From positions 1-6,494 of the forward strand of contig CAZQZC010000156.1 in NCBI GenBank assembly GCA_964597685.1: 6,494 bases of DNA, written 5' to 3'. The translations under genes were made by a program, and so were the position numbers. Positions 5,394 to 6,494 of the stretch are shown here, one piece after another. Every line of letters starts with the position of its first letter. The stretch's first letter is position 1. The notes beneath the pieces were generated by a model that did no database searches, had not been told where the DNA came from, and saw nothing but the letters and a program-made list of their open reading frames with translations. The stretch comes from JBCBTJ01 sp964597685. Its GTDB lineage: Bacteria > Pseudomonadota > Alphaproteobacteria > Caulobacterales > Hyphomonadaceae.

Positions 5394-6208
5394 ATGAAGT
5401 TTTGGAAAATGAACGGCGCCGGCAATGCATTCGCTGTGTTCGATGCGCGCTCCACCCCGTTCGAGCCGACAATCGACTCGATTCGCGCCATCGCGTCTGA
5501 GATGAAGGCCGATCAGGTCATCGCCATCGAACGCGACGCGACCCGCGACGCCTTCATGCGGATCTGGAATTCAGACGGCGGCGAAGTGTCGGCCTGCGGC
5601 AACGCCACGCGCTGCGTCGCCGATCTCCTGTTCGAAGAATCCGGCAAAGATCAGGTTGTGATCCGCACAAACGCCGACTTGTTGAAAGCGCGCAAGGCGG
5701 ACGGGGGCTCGTCACCGTGGACATGGGGTCCCCGCTTATGGGTTGGGTGGACATTCCGTTGTCGGAGGACATGGATGTCCGCGGCATTGATCTGAAGATC
5801 GGCCCGATCGACGATCCCGTTCTATCGCGTCCGGCCGTCGTCTCCATGGGCAATCCGCACGCGGTGTTCTTTGTCGACGATGTCGACGCGTATGACATCC
5901 CGGCCATAGGACCGCTTGTGGAGGGCCATCCGGTGTTTCCTGAAGGCGTGAATGCCGGCTTCGCACAGATCATCGACCGCGAGACCATCCGCCTGCGGGT
6001 GTGGGAGCGCGGCGCGGGTCTTACCAAGGCTTGCGGAACAGGCGCCTGCGCGGCGCTCGTCTGCGCCGCCCGCGCACGCAAGACCGAGCGGAAAGCCAAG
6101 GTGATCGTCGATGGCGGAGAGCTTGTGATCGATTGGCGCGAAGCCGACGACCATGTCCACATGACGGGGCCCGTAGAGCTCGAGTTTGAAGGACGGGTCG
6201 GGGGGTGA
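5394..6208 (+). CDS. dapF: Diaminopimelate epimerase, interrupted by an apparent 1-nt frameshift
   Basis: DapF converts LL- to meso-diaminopimelate, the last intermediate before lysine and a peptidoglycan building block; it is a cytoplasmic, cofactor-independent enzyme using two cysteines. The N-terminal half (frame of ATG 5394) shows MKFWKMNGAGNAFAVFD, MRIWNSDGGEVSACGNATRC with catalytic Cys68, and ends its match at ARKADGG. The C-terminal half continues in another frame from about 5708 with LVTVDMGSPLMGW, SMGNPHAVFFVDDV, GVNAGFAQI, WERGAGLTKACGTGACAAL (second catalytic Cys, 214 in repaired numbering) and the stop at 6206-6208. Adding one G to the run at 5703-5707 joins the halves into 271 residues, the usual DapF length, with no other defect. 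As read, the first frame ends at a TGA at 5793-5795 after 133 residues. The start lies 9 nt after the channel gene and has only a weak ribosome site; coupling is likely. Either a sequence error or a recent inactivation explains the break. Confidence 0.93.
5700..5710 (+). other. Frameshift site in the G run of dapF
   Basis: The sequence reads GAC GGG GGC TC in the upstream frame. Downstream homology needs CTC GTC ACC GTG GAC ATG from 5708. Five G residues (5703-5707) stand where six would keep the frame and give ADGGLVTVDMG. The upstream frame past this point (SSPWTWGPRL) has no resemblance to DapF. A homopolymer run is a typical place for a sequencing or assembly indel, and also for slippage mutation. 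Confidence 0.85.
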
Positions 6209-6494
6209 CGACCCGCCTCGTCACCCTCGGCTGCCGCCTGAACACCTATGAATCGGAAGTCATGCGCCAGCACGCGGAAACCGCAGGCCTCTCCGATGCG
6301 GTCGTCGTCAATACCTGCGCGGTCACCGCCGAAGCTGTGCGCCAGGCGCGCCAGACCATTCGGCGTGCAAAGCGCGAGGCCCCAGAGGCAAAGATCATTG
6401 TCACCGGCTGCGCCGCCCAGATCGATCCGGCCATGTTCGCCGACATGCCAGAAGTCGATCGGGGCTTAGGCAACGCAAAAAAGATGAAGGCCGA
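6205..6494 (+). CDS. mtaB: tRNA t6A37 methylthiotransferase MtaB, N-terminal part (cut by window edge)
   Basis: The GTG at 6205 opens a frame of 96 codons to the window edge. It encodes MTTRLVTLGCRLNTYESEVM, then VVVNTCAVTAEAVRQARQTI and IIVTGCAAQI. These are the three cysteine motifs (Cys10, Cys38, Cys69) of the N-terminal methylthiotransferase (UPF0004) domain, which hold the auxiliary iron-sulfur cluster. MtaB is a radical-SAM enzyme that converts t6A to ms2t6A at position 37 of tRNAs reading ANN codons. The 'TLGCRLN..ES' wording separates MtaB from MiaB ('T.GCQMN') and RimO. The radical-SAM and TRAM domains lie beyond the window. The start codon overlaps the dapF stop as GTGA, with AAGGA at 6189-6193 upstream, so translation is probably coupled. 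A dapF-mtaB order is common in alphaproteobacteria, often followed by ftsY. Confidence 0.92.
   Translation, partial: MTTRLVTLGCRLNTYESEVMRQHAETAGLSDAVVVNTCAVTAEAVRQARQTIRRAKREAPEAKIIVTGCAAQIDPAMFADMPEVDRGLGNAKKMKA

Noticed and set aside
5700..5725. Programmed -1 frameshift producing full-length DapF
   Set aside because: The site reads C GGG GGC, which does not fit the X XXY YYZ slippery pattern, no downstream stimulator was evident, and dapF is not known to be recoded. A one-base indel is simpler.
5717..6208. Separate gene starting at GTG 5717
   Set aside because: It is the C-terminal half of DapF; conserved sequence (LVT) continues upstream of this GTG, and half of an epimerase would lack one catalytic cysteine.
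5554..6273. Minus-strand open frame of 239 codons opposite dapF
   Set aside because: The opposite strand encodes conserved DapF blocks; this frame is Ser/Thr/Arg-rich shadow sequence.
1..6494. Defence system, retron, CRISPR, integron or mobile element
   Set aside because: No reverse transcriptase, nuclease, toxin pair, integrase, transposase, regular repeat array or inverted terminal repeat was seen; the recognised genes are metabolic and housekeeping.

Overview
The window looks like ordinary chromosomal DNA from a high-GC alphaproteobacterium. Three things point that way: a Tad (Flp) pilus gene of the TadE/TadG type, a mesaconyl-CoA hydratase of the ethylmalonyl-CoA pathway type, and a dapF-mtaB junction. 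This is inferred from gene content and codon bias; the genus cannot be fixed from the sequence. I see no rRNA, tRNA, CRISPR array, insertion sequence or phage gene.

Layout. At the left edge (221 down to 1, minus strand) is the start of a TadE/TadG-like pilus protein that runs off the window. A relatively AT-rich divergent spacer of about 205 bp (222-426) follows. Everything to the right is on the plus strand: a secreted lipoprotein carboxylesterase (427-2148), a short ArsC-family reductase (2211-2558), a 70-aa unknown protein (2621-2833), an 86-aa unknown membrane protein (2928-3188), mesaconyl-CoA hydratase mch (3228-4271), a 138-aa unknown membrane protein that starts on the mch stop codon (TTG, 4268-4684), an AqpS-like major intrinsic protein (4716-5384), diaminopimelate epimerase dapF (5394-6208, broken by an apparent 1-nt deletion in a G run) and the start of mtaB (6205 onward), which overlaps the dapF stop by GTGA.

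How the genes fit together. From 2928 to the right edge the gaps are 39 nt, overlap, 31 nt, 9 nt and overlap, so they probably form one transcription unit mixing central carbon metabolism (mch), solute or metalloid transport (aqpS-like), lysine and peptidoglycan precursor synthesis (dapF) and tRNA modification (mtaB). The ArsC-like reductase and the AqpS-like channel are families that occur together in rhizobial arsenic-resistance operons. Here they lie about 2.1 kb apart, with unrelated genes between and no arsR, arsB/acr3 or arsH visible, so a joint arsenic role is only a hypothesis.

The points most worth a second look are the dapF frameshift, the loss of the usual selectivity-filter arginine in the channel, and three small genes of unknown function with good translation signals. 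I found no convincing evidence of a new multi-gene system.
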